A stretch of 64,000 nucleotides of DNA from Himantopus leucocephalus (GCA_003993805.1 RSEF01000014.1:1861941-1925940), one strand, 5' to 3'. Positions 17,012 to 27,763 are shown, counted from the stretch's first letter. Numbers and translations: made by a program. Notes: generated by a model not told the origin, from the sequence alone.

Positions 17012-20000
17012 CTGTATTGGAAGGAGAGAGAGCTCAGTTAGTGCTCCAGGCATTGTTAGGCCTTACACCTACACACTCAGCAACTCCACTGACTTCTCAC
17101 TGGGTTAGATATACTACTAATGCATTGCATCAGGTTTTATGAGAGAGAAAGGCTCACTGAGTTACCTGAAAAACTCACCTGCACAAAAGGCCAGTACATC
17201 AGTCCCGTCTGAAATGAAAATGAATCATTTGTTATTTTTACGGACTTCAACCACAAAGATTCATTTTTTCTTACCACATTTAGCGAAGACTAAAACATAT
17301 TTAAGTAAAGGTAATAAAAGCTGTTTGAATGTAAATTAAGTTGCTTAACTTACAGGCTGCAATATCAAACTTCTAATAATTTTCATGAGCCTCTATGCTA
17401 GGAGTTTCTCAAGCACATTATTCTAACTAATTTTAAATACAAAACTCTAAGCACAGTTGAGTCTTCAGTAGTCACCTGACACGAGATACATAACCACATT
17501 TACCAGATGGGTGAACAAATGCCTAAATATGTGAACATTTGTTTCAGCCATGAATGAAAAATACCACTGAGTACTATTTATTTCACACTTGCAGTGCTCC
17601 TAGTTACTCATACATGTAAGGCTTTTTTTCAAAAATCAATAGATAATTTACTCATAGAACATAAGGTCAATAGAAACCTTATGTTTTGATAGGATATAGT
17701 GGGTACTGTTTTTAGAATCATCCTCCATAGGAATAAAAATAATCCTTTTCTGTCGTATCTCTATAGTTCCATAGTGTGAAGAAAAATTCACATTACCTCA
17801 CAGTTTCTCCTTCTATTATATTTTTTCTGCTAATCTTTCTTCTTGTGCCTGAGAAATCTTTAAAATTCTTAATTTGCTAAGCTCTGAGGTAGCATGGATA
17901 ATTTTTTCCTGCGTATGTAGAAATGCAAACCAAACCTAGCTATTTATACCAAAGTCTTCTTAAAACAAGGGATTGTGTTTCTGAAAGTGAGAAGACTGTC
18001 ACTGAAAAGTACAGGCTGAAAACGATTCCTAAAAAAGATGACTCTATAACTAGTGATTTTAACAGGTGTTCATGTAAGTGTTGTCAATGGAATTACTAAT
18101 TAAACACTGGTGTATGGGTACTTCTTAAGATAAAATGTAGTACAAGCTTGATCAGTGTTGTATTGTAGGGCTTTCATTCAAACAGAGTGGGGTGCAAGTG
18201 TTATGTATATAAACATTGTACATTTTTAAAATGGCATAATTCCACCCATCTGGCAGCAGTGCCTGCTGCAGACTACCGTGGCTTCAGGTGACTGCTGGTA
18301 CTTAAAGCTTCCCTCCTACACATAATCAATTAATGAAGTGAGAGAAAGGCCATTGGAGGAAGGAATATTTCAAGTATTTTACCCTTTTTTATCCTTTCTT
18401 TTTTTTTTTTGCTTAGCTGGGAGATAAGCAAATTGCTTGCCTCACCTTATATGTATTCCAAAATTTCTTTTTACAGTCTGAAAAGATGTCCTCTTTCCTC
18501 TGAAGGATGCTCATACCTAGTGGCAAAATATTTACAACAATCAGAAAAACTGCAAAAATTAAATGTTCACTTTTTTGAATGATATCCCAAACTCTTCTCA
18601 AAATATATTACAATAGCTTTGAAAGAAAAGCTGATGTCATTACAAAGAAAAAATACCATTGCAGCTACCTAATAGTGCTACATCATAGCTCCTCATCCAT
18701 TGACGTGGCTCTCAGTGTTGATGACATAGATTAACTGGAATATACTGTATAGGCGGTATATCACATCTGTTCCACAGCCATTCCCCATGCCAGGGGTATG
18801 GCAGTGGAACAGGTATGGTGAAAGTACCTTTTGCACCCATAAGGAAGATAGAATAAGGCATTTTGCACATTGTTGAATTGCCAGACGTGGCTGAGATCCT
18901 AGAAGGAGTTTAGCTGCCTACAGACCACTGAAGTCAATGGAAAAGGGTACCTAATTTTTTTTTTAATTTTGGCCGCAATTAACATGTGATTTTTTTACCT
19001 TCACAAATATCTACATCAAATCCAAATTCTAGAACTGACAAGCAGAACAGTTTCAAAACCTACTTGTTTAACCCTCCACATCCAGCGTTCCAAAACTTTA
19101 AATAAATTCTAGTCGATCCAAACTCCTCTTGATGCTCGAAAAACACAACCTCACAACAGGCTCCCATCATTAAACCCAAGATCAAGAGAAAAGCGGTATG
19201 ACTTAGAATTACATTAGGCACATGTAAACTGGAAATAAAGTCACTGAATGTATTCCCATCATGTGAAATATCCTAAAGGGTTCAAAATAATAAACCCTTT
19301 AAAGGGTGTTTCATGTGATGATCATCTTCAGATACAAAATTAAGACTACATCTTTTCAAGAGATGTAGCAGCTCTTCAAAGATCACTCACCTTAACTGGA
19401 AGATGTGACCTAAATTAAGCAAAGGTATTAAACAACATGCTTTAACAAAGCAATCTAAAACCAAAAGCTATGCATTTGCACATAAGCAGAGGCCCAAAGT
19501 TGCTTAGTCCAACTCAGGCATCTTCCTAGGTATGCCTTATGCCACAAGGTTATCAGTATCTCTCAATGGATACATTATTTTGCTATTACATCATACTGCT
19601 ACCCAATTTAGGGATTTTACCATCCCTTTTGTGGTCCTTCAAATCCTTCCAGTCCTTGGGCAATTCTGTGCTTGCATTCTGACACAGGCATTTTGAGAGT
19701 AAATATCGGTCGTGGTTTAACCCCAGCCAGCAACTAGGACCACGCAGCCCCACAACAGAACGTTCCTCCGAGGGACCGGCCATGGTAGACAGCTGTTTCA
19801 TCTCCTCCGTCTCCACAGTGGCTATACCAAAATCCGAAACCTTGACAACATCTGATGTTTGACTTCTTCCTTCGCTTCATTTCTCTTCAATCACAGACTG
19901 AGTGATTTCCCTGTCAGGGTGATAAAACGCAGATCTCCCAATACCAGGCAAAAAGAGTACCCATCTTGCTCTTCTTCCACATTAAGTTTAAGTTAAATGA

Positions 20001-21024
20001 GAGCCTTGTTTTACACCTGTTATTTTTCTTATTCCCTCATGTTTATTTTTGAAATAGATACTAGTCTTCTCTAAAGTCTCTTCTTATTCATTGGCTTTTG
20101 AGATTACATATTAGCAGTATACTGTATTTCTATATACTCTCACAGCAGAAGATGGTGCAGCTTAGTTGCTGAACTATAGTATTTCCTGACCTTTACAGTT
20201 AATTGTGTCTTGGAAACGAGACAGCTGATGCCGAGAGCTGAGCAGAGCAATTCAAGCAGCCGTGGATGGTACAGTCCTTGAAAGGTGCTCTGAATTCCTT
20301 GCAACTAATTAAAAGCTACGGGCCCAACCAAGCCCAAGACAGGTCTCCACTTTGGCACAGCACCGCCTCATCTAAAGCCCCGAAGTGCCACGGGGGACGC
20401 AGCGCCCGCGGCCGGGCTGCCCCACCGACACACCCGGGGAGAGCTGCCGGCGTTTGCCGGTCCCCCGCCGCTCCCCCAGCTCCCGGCGCGGCTCCGCCAG
20501 CGTTTCTGGGGCTGCGGAAGCCGGCCCGCAGCGATCGCCGCCCGGCAGGCCGGGCGGGCAGGGGGTTATCCAACCACCCCGTCCTATCTGGGGTGACAAC
20601 TCCCGCTTTCGATGCAGTCTCCGATCGACGCCCCCGGCCGGCCCGCTGCTCGGCACGCCCGCCCCCGCCGCCCCGAGATGGCGGTGCCCGGGCGGCGGCG
20701 GCACTCACCCGTGTAGAAGGCGAGGACGGCGACGGGGGCGCCGAGGAGCTGGTCGCAGAGCACCTTGCCGAGAACGGCGGGCGGGCGGCGGCCGGGCAGC
20801 GCCCGCTCCAGCGCCCGCAGCCAGACGTAGCTGAAGTTGCCGTGGAAGGCGAGGGCCACCAGCGCTACCCGCCGCGTCTGCGCCCAGTCGGGCGGCTGCC
20901 CCCGCCGCCGCCGCCGCCACAGCTGCTGGGCCGCGTCGCCCGCCGCGAAGAGCCCTCCGTAGAGCAGCACGTTGCAGAGCCAGGGGAAGCGGCGCACCCC
21001 GCCGCGCAGCAGCGCCCCGGCCAT
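16832..21024 (-). CDS. MPV17L: MPV17L, Mpv17-like organelle membrane protein (complete, four coding exons)
   Basis: The coding parts are 21024-20709, 18516-18446, 17208-17179 and 17011-16832, all on the minus strand. Every intron is GT-AG, the phases join correctly, and the product is 198 residues (human MPV17L is about 196). It is a member of the Mpv17/PMP22 family of four-helix membrane proteins. MPV17L is reported in peroxisomes and mitochondria, depending on isoform and species, and affects reactive-oxygen metabolism. Hydrophobic stretches lie at about 14-34, 53-70, 90-110 and 140-170. The family signature WPxxQxxNFxxVPxxxR falls at about 135-151, and the conserved run WATFICFSQQSGDG is present in exon 4. 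The start chosen opens with MAGALLRGG and leads into PWLCNVLLYGGLFAAGDAAQ, as in other MPV17L proteins. Oddities are a five-Arg run at about residues 37-41 and a diverged acidic C-terminus. The gene transcribes towards BMERB1, as in human, and away from the adjacent PDXDC1 start. Confidence 0.95.
17179..17208 (-). CDS. MPV17L: MPV17L coding exon 3 (30-base micro-exon)
   Basis: This exon is exactly ten codons, TGLMYWPFVQ, between a TTTCAG acceptor (AG at 17,210-17,209) and a GTGAGT donor (GT at 17,178-17,177). It carries the family's WPxxQ half-signature, whose NFxxVP half is in exon 4. At 30 bases it is easily missed by gene finders. Skipping it would keep the frame but remove the signature. 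Confidence 0.93.
17658..17685. repeat. Perfect 10-bp inverted repeat in MPV17L intron 2
   Basis: AACATAAGGT (17,658-17,667) and ACCTTATGTT (17,676-17,685) pair exactly around an 8-base loop. It could be a small DNA-transposon scar or simply chance. Confidence 0.65.
18446..18516 (-). CDS. MPV17L: MPV17L coding exon 2
   Basis: The acceptor is TTGCCACTAG and the donor is GTGAGG (GT at 18,445-18,444). The exon is 71 bases, starts in phase 1 and ends in phase 0. It encodes the rest of Gly106, then MSILQRKEDIFSDCKKKF and WNTYK. MSILQ.K.DIF...K.KFWNTY is conserved with mammalian MPV17L. The last codon is AAG (Lys) where I recall Leu in the human protein. Confidence 0.93.
19711..19750 (+). mobile_element. 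Fragment resembling a bird LTR-retrotransposon LTR edge
   Basis: CGTGGTTTAACCCCAGCCAG is followed by CAACTAGGACCACGCAGCCC. The motif 'gtggtttaaccccagcc.gcaactaagcaccacgcagcc' is a frequent LTR start in Neoaves genomes, as I recall it by pattern. Here the similarity fades after about 40 bases, so this is a small relic with no coding capacity. Confidence 0.5.
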
Positions 21025-21310
21025 CGCCCGCCGCCTCTTCCGCCCGCCGTCGCCTCCTCCTCCTCCTCCTCCTCCTCGCGGGCCCGCCCGCCGCCGCCGC
21101 CCTCGCCATCGCCATCTCTGCGGTCCCCGCTCCTCCTCAGGGCTCCCCCGCCCGCGGTGCCACCTCCGCCGGGCCTGCCCCTGCCAAAGAAGGCCGGCAC
21201 CCCACGGCGTGCCCCGTGCTCGGCCCCCCCCGCGGCCGCGCCGGTCTCCGGTGGGCCCGCGGGTGACCGCTGGGCGCCCGGGCTTCGGGTCGCGGGGTTA
21301 TGTTTCAAGT
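20390..21310 (-). promoter_or_regulatory. MPV17L: CpG island over MPV17L exon 1 and promoter
   Basis: This very GC-rich block has dense CG dinucleotides and flips abruptly from AT-rich intron near 20,340. It covers the whole first exon and about 290 bases upstream. A (TCC)n tract of about eight units at 21,053-21,076 lies about 30 bases upstream of the start codon, so it would read (GGA)n in an MPV17L leader. Long open frames on both strands (up to 348 codons at 20,266-21,312) are GC artefacts shadowing exon 1. Confidence 0.8.
20709..21024 (-). CDS. MPV17L: MPV17L coding exon 1
   Basis: This exon encodes residues 1-105 plus the first base of Gly106, from the ATG at 21,024-21,022. It ends ..LAFYT-G before a GTGAGT donor (GT at 20,708-20,707). 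It contains the first two membrane segments and the YVWLRALERALPGR loop, which is typical of MPV17L and distinguishes it from MPV17, MPV17L2 and PXMP2. A CGG-type repeat near 20,900-20,917 encodes the Arg run. Confidence 0.95.
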
Positions 21311-22570
21311 GAGTGGGAAGTTCAGGTTCCCTCGGAAGAAGTAGGTCAGTGTGTCCCCTGGGCTTCGGTCCCGGTGCACCGTGGAGGCACCGTGCAGTAT
21401 TGCTGGAACAATTAAGAGACAAGTGGAAACTGGGCACTGTTTGCTTATTATCTTTTTAATTATCTCCTTGTTGCTTGCTCACATGAGTAGGTTATGGCTT
21501 TTTCTTTTCAATTTTGCTGTTGTTTTGCAGCCTGCTTTCTGTTACCTCACTGAGCGGGGCTGATGCACACCTGCGGTTCCTGCGCTTTCCCCTCCCTGTT
21601 GAGACCGTTTGAGGAGAAAGCCGGAGCGTTGTACGTTTACCGAAGACCCGCGTACGCAGCCGTGGCCGCGCGGAGCCGCACACCGCCCCGGAGCGCCGCG
21701 CACCGACCGCGCGGCTCGGCAGGCTCGTGCCCCGCGCGGCCGCGGACGACAACGGGCGCAGCCGGGCGCGTCCCCTCGGTCCCGGTGACGGGCTCGGGCT
21801 GGGCTGAGGGAACCACCTGCAGGCAGGAGGCGGCAGTTCACTCTGTGTCCTGACAGTAACTGGGGCGAACGCGTTTGAAACGATGGTGAAATCCTGCAGG
21901 AACGACTATCGATGATACCCATCGATCGGGCGGCGCGTAGGTGGGAACGGTGCCATGACGAAGTGCAGCGAGCTGCCGGGGGGCGCTGTGCCAGCGCCCG
22001 GGAGCTGCACCGGCACCGTCGCGCCGAAAACAGACCGTCAGCCACGCCTGCAAGTTGTGCTATTGAACAATATAAATGGCGCTGAAAGGAAGAGAACTGT
22101 GTACCGGAAAATAGCTCCGGCCTGAAAGAAAAGAAATAAAGGTCTGGAAAACGGGGTTTGGCTCCTCGGGGACCGCCTGTCCGACGGGAGCCCGCGGGCG
22201 GGTGCGTCCTGCGCCCCCGCCGCCTCGCCTCCCCCGGGGCTCCTTCCCGAGCTCTCCGCCGCGGGAGGCCGCGCTCGGGCCGGCGGCGCAGGGCGGCCCG
22301 TTGCCCGTGACGGGTGTCGCTCGGGGCTCCCCCGAGCCTGGCCCGCTCTCGGGCCGTAGGTGGCGGAAGGGCTTTGGTGCCACCCTAACAAGTCTCCCTC
22401 AGCCGAGCTGACGACACCGGGGTGACGGCCCAGAGGCCTGTGAAGGCTGGAGCCATGCAGAACCCTCCCGGCGTACCGGGCCGCCGCGGGGCTCCCAACC
22501 CGCTACACGGCGGCGGCGCCTCCGCGCAGCTCTCCCCCCCTGCTCCGCTCCCCGCTCGGGCCGCGCTGAG

Positions 22571-22582
22571 TGCGCATGCGCC
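22571..22582. promoter_or_regulatory. NRF1-type binding site
   Basis: TGCGCATGCGCC contains the full palindromic core GCGCATGCGC of the NRF1 consensus YGCGCAYGCGCR, with only the last base off. NRF1 drives many CpG-island promoters of nuclear genes for mitochondrial proteins. The site lies about 375 bases upstream of the PDXDC1 start and about 1.55 kb upstream of the MPV17L start. Confidence 0.6.
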
Positions 22583-22945
22583 AGTACCTGTCACGTCCCC
22601 GGCCGTTCTGCGGGACTGTTCCACCAGCTGGAGCGGGGGGGGGGGTGGTGGAGGAAAGGGATCGGGCTGCGCTCGCCCCAGCCCGCCCTGTCACTGCGCG
22701 CGGCCCCCGCCGCCCCTTCCGCAGCGCCGCTGCCCCGGATCCTCCCCGCCCGTCTGCCGCGGTGGTCTCGGCGGCGCGCGGCCGGCCGGCTGCGGCCGCG
22801 GGGCGGGCCTGCCGCCGTTCCCTAGGTGAGCGCGTTCCCCGCCCCTCCCGCCGCGGCCTCGTCAGCGCTGCCAGCGTGGAGCCGGCCGGGGCTGAGGCGG
22901 AAGTGCCCGGCGGGGAGGCGGTGCGCACCGGGGACCCCGCCGGCT

Positions 22946-22966
22946 ATGGACGCTTCTCTGGAGAAG
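22946..22966 (+). CDS. PDXDC1: PDXDC1, probable first coding exon (seven codons)
   Basis: ATG at 22,946-22,948, in good Kozak context (G at -3 and G at +4), opens MDASLEK. This is the N-terminus I recall for vertebrate PDXDC1 (MDASLEKIADPTLAEMG...). The K codon AAG is followed directly by GTCTGC, a weak but possible donor with G at +5; beyond it the frame becomes GC-rich nonsense. PDXDC1 is a PLP-dependent decarboxylase-domain protein of uncertain substrate, associated in human genetics with phospholipid traits. The gene belongs to the same 16p13.11 neighbourhood as MPV17L, which supports the call. Seven residues are few, and no later exon was found in the remaining 41 kb, so the assignment rests on the exact match, the CpG-island setting and synteny. 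Confidence 0.65.
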
Positions 22967-23330
22967 GTCTGCGGGGCGCACGGGTGCCGGGCTGGCGGGG
23001 GAGGGCGCCGGGGCACCTGCGGGCGGAGGGGCGCTGAGGCGCGGCGGGCCCCGAGGGCCGAGCGGGCCCTGGCGGTCGCGTGGCTGAGGGGGCGGTGGGG
23101 CCGAGGGGAGGCGGCCGGGGTCAGCGGCGGGCCGGGGCTCGGGGCGGCGCTTCCCCGGCTCCTCGGCCGCGGCGGTGTGGCGGCTCCGCCGAGGGGGGCT
23201 GTGCCGCGGGGCCTGGGTCAACTGTGCCCCAGGGAGCGGGGGTCACCGGTGGAGCCCACGGGCCTGCCCCCCGCCCGGGCACGGCGCTCGGCCGTCCTCC
23301 CTCTGTGAAACGCCGTCTGTTCCCGTGTCC

Positions 23331-26300
23331 CGGGGTCCCGGAGCTATAAAAAGTCTGAATAACTATCCGGGAACGCTTCAGGAACGGGGTCGGTTGTGTT
23401 TGTTTTCTTAAAAAGAAGATGGAGCTTATTTCCTGGGGTTGTTAGCCTTCAGCAGGGTAGTTGAGAAAATATTACTTGAGGGTTTTTTATTTTATTTGTC
23501 TTATACTGGAGGTGTTTGCTGTCCTGTGTTTGTGCTCTTCTGCCCAATGTACTGTACAGAGCAAATATTGATTCTGTAATACCATAAGTGACTGACAAAA
23601 CTTATTTTGCCCTTGTCACTGTGAGCCGGTCGGAATCCGGTAGAGTAAGCTGGGACCTGCCACGCTTCTGCTGGCTTTGGTGGCACCTGCTGTGCTTCAG
23701 GAGACCTGCCCTAGAAGTGAGCACGGAACGGCTGCTCGCACATACCTTGTCACCATTGTTGTACGTGTTTGAGGACAGTATACATTTGAAATAATTTCTG
23801 TGCTTAAGAGATGTAAATGATGCAAGGATGCATTAACTATATACAGCGTGTTCGATTTCGTGTAATCTTTGGAATTGTCTAGAGAAGTTTGATATGTGCT
23901 CTAGTAAAATGAATAGTAAGGAAATTCAGGAAGTATGTAGTGTGGTTAATGAGTTGGTGGCAAAATGGTTTGATATATTACAATCCACATGAGGAATACA
24001 GTGTTAAAGAATATTTGGTAGTCTTTAAAAGCTTAAGTTCTTTACTAGTGCTGAAAAAAGTTACAGTCACTGCTGCTTGTTTGATACATATATATTGTTC
24101 TATGTGCTAGTTTGGAATATGGTCTTTATCAACTGGGCTCAAAGAGAATAATGGTACAAATATGCAGTTATTTGAAGAAGGCACATCAGTACAGGGCAGG
24201 TGTTTGTCCTGTAGTACTGACAAAGTCCTTATAAACTTTGTTGGACTAGGTCATTATAAGAATCAATAAAAACATTATGTAAGAATTAAATACCTAATTT
24301 TCTTAACAGAATAAAAGTCCATGTTTTAGTTATTGGTATTCTCGATGTAAGGAATAATCTGTAATGGTGAGGGCCCTGCAAAATCTTGCATGTCTGATTT
24401 TTCGGTGTAGGCAAATAGATGTGTAAAAACAGTTATCGTTTGTCTTACTTCCTCTCTTGTTTATCATGGCTTTGTTCCCCATGTATGATAAAAGCTCTAG
24501 TTCTCTGTATAATAACATGCCATGATACAATTATTGTTTTCTAGCCACTTAGCAGTTAGTGCCCTCCTGAAATACTCTTTGGTTAAGATTGCTGTAAATC
24601 TGTATGATCTGTACTATATCTAGTCTTGAGCATGATATATAAGAAGGCTTCTCCCTAAATAAGTCTGAAATTCATCCAAGCTGGGATATGTATATTCTCA
24701 GAGAATGCGTGTCCACTTATCTTGTGCTTATTTAAGCATTATCATAATACATCTGAGACTGTCTTTTATTTGAACCATGGATTCTCTCCTCCTTATGTAT
24801 TTATACATGTAGCTTATTGGGATGTCAGTGATAAGTACTTTTTAACTTGTATTAAAATTTGTCAAAATTCGTGATGGAGTCATTTTGGTAGAATCACCTA
24901 ATTAGCATGATGTCATTGAATGACTACAGGTTATTGCAAATGGAAAAAGATTTTTTTTTTTAGCAGATGAGAAAGTTCCCAAGAATTGAAAACCATGATA
25001 GGAAAATCCATGATAGGATTGTGGGGAAAACCACTGTAGAATCTGACACGCAGGTGTGCACACCAACGATCTCATTTTGCAAATTATCTTTGTCAGACAT
25101 AGTTTGGGGGTTTTTATGTATTAATATTGTGTGTCATAAGTGGTATAATTAGAATGAATTTTATCTGAAATCCAGGCAACTTTTTGGGGGTGAACTTCAA
25201 ATTTAAGTTCTTCTGGAAGCCTGTGTTACATTTCAGAAGCTTGGCTAACAGATCTGTGGTTTTTCCCTCCCCCCCCTTATATTTTGATGGATGGAACCTA
25301 TCTTCTGAAGGATTTTAACATTCTAAGTTTCAAGTTATGCGACTTCAGTAAAATGGGGCAAATTCTTTCCATGTAACTTCTTGCAGTCTCTACTGCAGTG
25401 TTTTCCCTAAACATGAAAAAACTGTTTTGGTTTCTTGCTAGGCCTGTGACTTTTGTCTTTTGTTACTGCGTTAATTACCACAACATCCTGGTAACTCGTG
25501 ACAGCAAACCTGGATGCAAATCCTGCTGCACGTCAAGGAAGTGATAAAGATTAAAAAAAGCAAATACCTATAAGCAGAAGCTTTGTAGCGATACAGTAGG
25601 CTTTCATTCAAGCCTAACAGTCATGAAGTGGCTGCTTTTCTATTTGTTATCTAAAACTTTTCTTAGTATGGAGAATAAACACACTATTCTTTTGGCTGAA
25701 GAATACTAATATTGTTTGAGATTAATTTACTGTTGAGAACAGTTTTTGGCTTTTGATGGTAAAACTTTCTTCTAGTAAAACATAATAACATAGTTGGAAA
25801 ATGAGGCATACTTCTCATGAAATACATAATGAGCTACACCTGTGAGTTTCTTTCCACGCACGATAGTGTATGTAGACTGTTTAAAAATTGTCCCTTTCTT
25901 ACATTAGGAGTGCAGCCTATGGAAATGCAAAATCAAGATTGCAAAGCATTGATATATGAAGCAACATTGTCCTTTTTTAATTTATAATTAATGTTCAGTC
26001 TTATCACAACTGGAGAATGGCCCCTTATCCTTGCCCAGTTGCCATGTAATTCCAAGGTGTGACATATTGCCTATAAAACCAGATACCGTTTACAGTTCAA
26101 AGTGCTTAAAAAAAAAGTAATAGATTAGTTACAAAATAGGGAAGTAACCACAAATCAAACTTATTGCAGTTTAACCTTAATGAATTGGATTAATACATTT
26201 CGAAGGCAACAAATGATGTCAAAGTAAGATAGTGAATGTCAGGGTCTTTGAAGGGCTTAAGGAGACAGGAGGTGTCATGGTGCTGAATGGACACCTTGAA

Positions 26301-27763
26301 GGAAGAAGCCGTGGCTGGTGCCTCCTTAGAGCTTGAAAGGACATTGCATGTTTTGTAACTCATCAGGTCAAAGGATCACCTAACTGTGATCAGAGTCAGA
26401 TCCTGTGATAGCAGGGGAAAGACTGAGTGCAGAAACTAAGGCTAACACAGTATTTAATGCAGCTGTTTTAACCCCCTCAAAAAGTGGTTCAGGAGGTAGT
26501 ATTCAAGAACTCATCCACCATTCTTTTTAAAAGCAGTTCAAGAACATGAAAAAAGTATTGTTTATTACTGAGTGGATCTTATACATGCTTGATCGCATTT
26601 ACAGACAAAACTTAAAGCAACGTACTACTATGGCACGTTATTAAAGTGTGCTCAGAAACTTTTCTTAACTGAATGCTTTGTTGTTGCAACTTTTCCACAC
26701 CTATTTTTCTTGCTGCTTAAAATAAGTAGTCTTCTGCTTCCCACCTCCATGCCCTTACTAATGTGAGCAGAGGAGGAAGCATATATGAAATTCAGTATGC
26801 AGCAGTAAAAGGGTTCTTTTCTTCTTCCCATAATTCAAAGGAGAAAATGAATTCCTGTGTATCCGCTTAGCAACTGGAAAAAAACAGAAGGGATTCATTT
26901 ACCAGTTAAACCCACATCAGAATTCAAAGACTTTCTGTATTTCATAGCATTTTATGGAGCTTAGTGTAACTTCTTAGGACTTTTAAAACTGTATTTTATG
27001 TATTTATTCTGCCAGCTTATTGGCAGAAGGGTTTCATGCACATGTAATTACTAGTAAGTGAGACAGGATGAGTCATAAGGTAAGCATGTGCAGGTTTTAA
27101 CATCTGATGTAATTCCAGCAGGTGAGTTTTGTGTTAGAAACAAACAAAAGCAGCTCAAAGCCCTTTTTGTAATGCTTCTCCGTCTTGTGCCTCATCTACA
27201 ACAGATCTGTTTGAGTATTTGCATGTGATGCTGAGGAAGGTTCAAGCAAATAACTGGCTTCCAGCCATTGATCATGTTTTATGGCAACCTGAATTAAAGT
27301 CTGTCTGATAGTCACAATCAATAAATTATATGTAGCCGATTACTCCCTGAAAGGCTTCCAGGTCCAAAACATTTTTCGGTTGGTTGGTTGCTTGCTTTTT
27401 TTGGGGGGGAGTAAGGTTTCTTTTCAGAGTTTCTTTGATGTAGTACAACTCTGGAAACCACTAAAAATGTATGGAAATATTACCAATGATCATACTTAGA
27501 TTTTTCTTCTAGCTATATATATTGTATTCTGCGTATCAAATGCTTGCAGTGTGTGTATTTTTTTTTTAATCTCTGTGATGAGGTCTTGAACTTTTTGTAT
27601 TTGTGCTGCTCTTTCACTCAGTGCTTCATTAAGTTGTGGCCTGCACAGCCAGTGGATGTTGTAGAAACCAGAAGTGTAAAAACCCATTTATTGCTGAATG
27701 CTGGGAGTTCTTGTGGGAAAAAGCACAGGAGAAGGTCATCCCCATGTCTCGAAAAACGAGCCG
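23331..27763 (+). other. Non-coding stretch, presumed PDXDC1 first intron
   Basis: AT-rich DNA to the right of the CpG island. I searched the plus strand for a segment resembling IADPTLAEMGKNLKEAV or the later GHMALLGHSLGAYIS and did not see either. One short open block at 27,138-27,308 has exon-like edges but no recognisable similarity. The last 100 or so bases before the 10-N gap are not clearly CR1. Confidence 0.5.

Larger units (their letters stand above)
17209..20708 (-). other. MPV17L: MPV17L introns 1 and 2
   Basis: Intron 1 (18,517-20,708) and intron 2 (17,209-18,445) are AT-rich except near the promoter. Contents noted are a 10-bp hairpin at 17,658-17,685, a poly-T run near 18,400, and an LTR-like scrap at 19,711-19,750. 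No other exon was recognised apart from exon 2 itself at 18,446-18,516. Confidence 0.8.
21560..23330. promoter_or_regulatory. CpG island between MPV17L and PDXDC1, probable divergent promoter
   Basis: This is a second GC-rich block, separated from the MPV17L island by about 200 bases of AT-rich DNA (21,400-21,560). It contains an NRF1-type palindrome at 22,571-22,582, an ETS-type GGAAGTG at 22,899-22,905 and a good donor, CCTAG/GTGAGC, with GT at 22,826-22,827. That donor could end a non-coding exon. The seven-codon PDXDC1 start exon lies within it. The many open frames on both strands show no protein-family similarity. Confidence 0.7.

Noticed and set aside
20266..21312. 348-codon plus-strand open frame across the MPV17L island
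   Set aside because: It is antisense to MPV17L exon 1, consists of Pro/Arg/Ala/Ser-rich GC translation, and shows no family similarity.
22570..23308. Overlapping plus-strand open frames of 155 and 160 codons around the PDXDC1 start
   Set aside because: Only the MDASLEK segment matches a known protein. The sequence upstream and downstream is low-complexity Ala/Arg/Gly/Pro.
27496..27687. Minus-strand open frame with a coiled-coil-like stretch (EIKKKIHTLQAF)
   Set aside because: It lies next to the 10-N gap, with a stop soon after and no recognisable family. The heptad look is too short to support a call.
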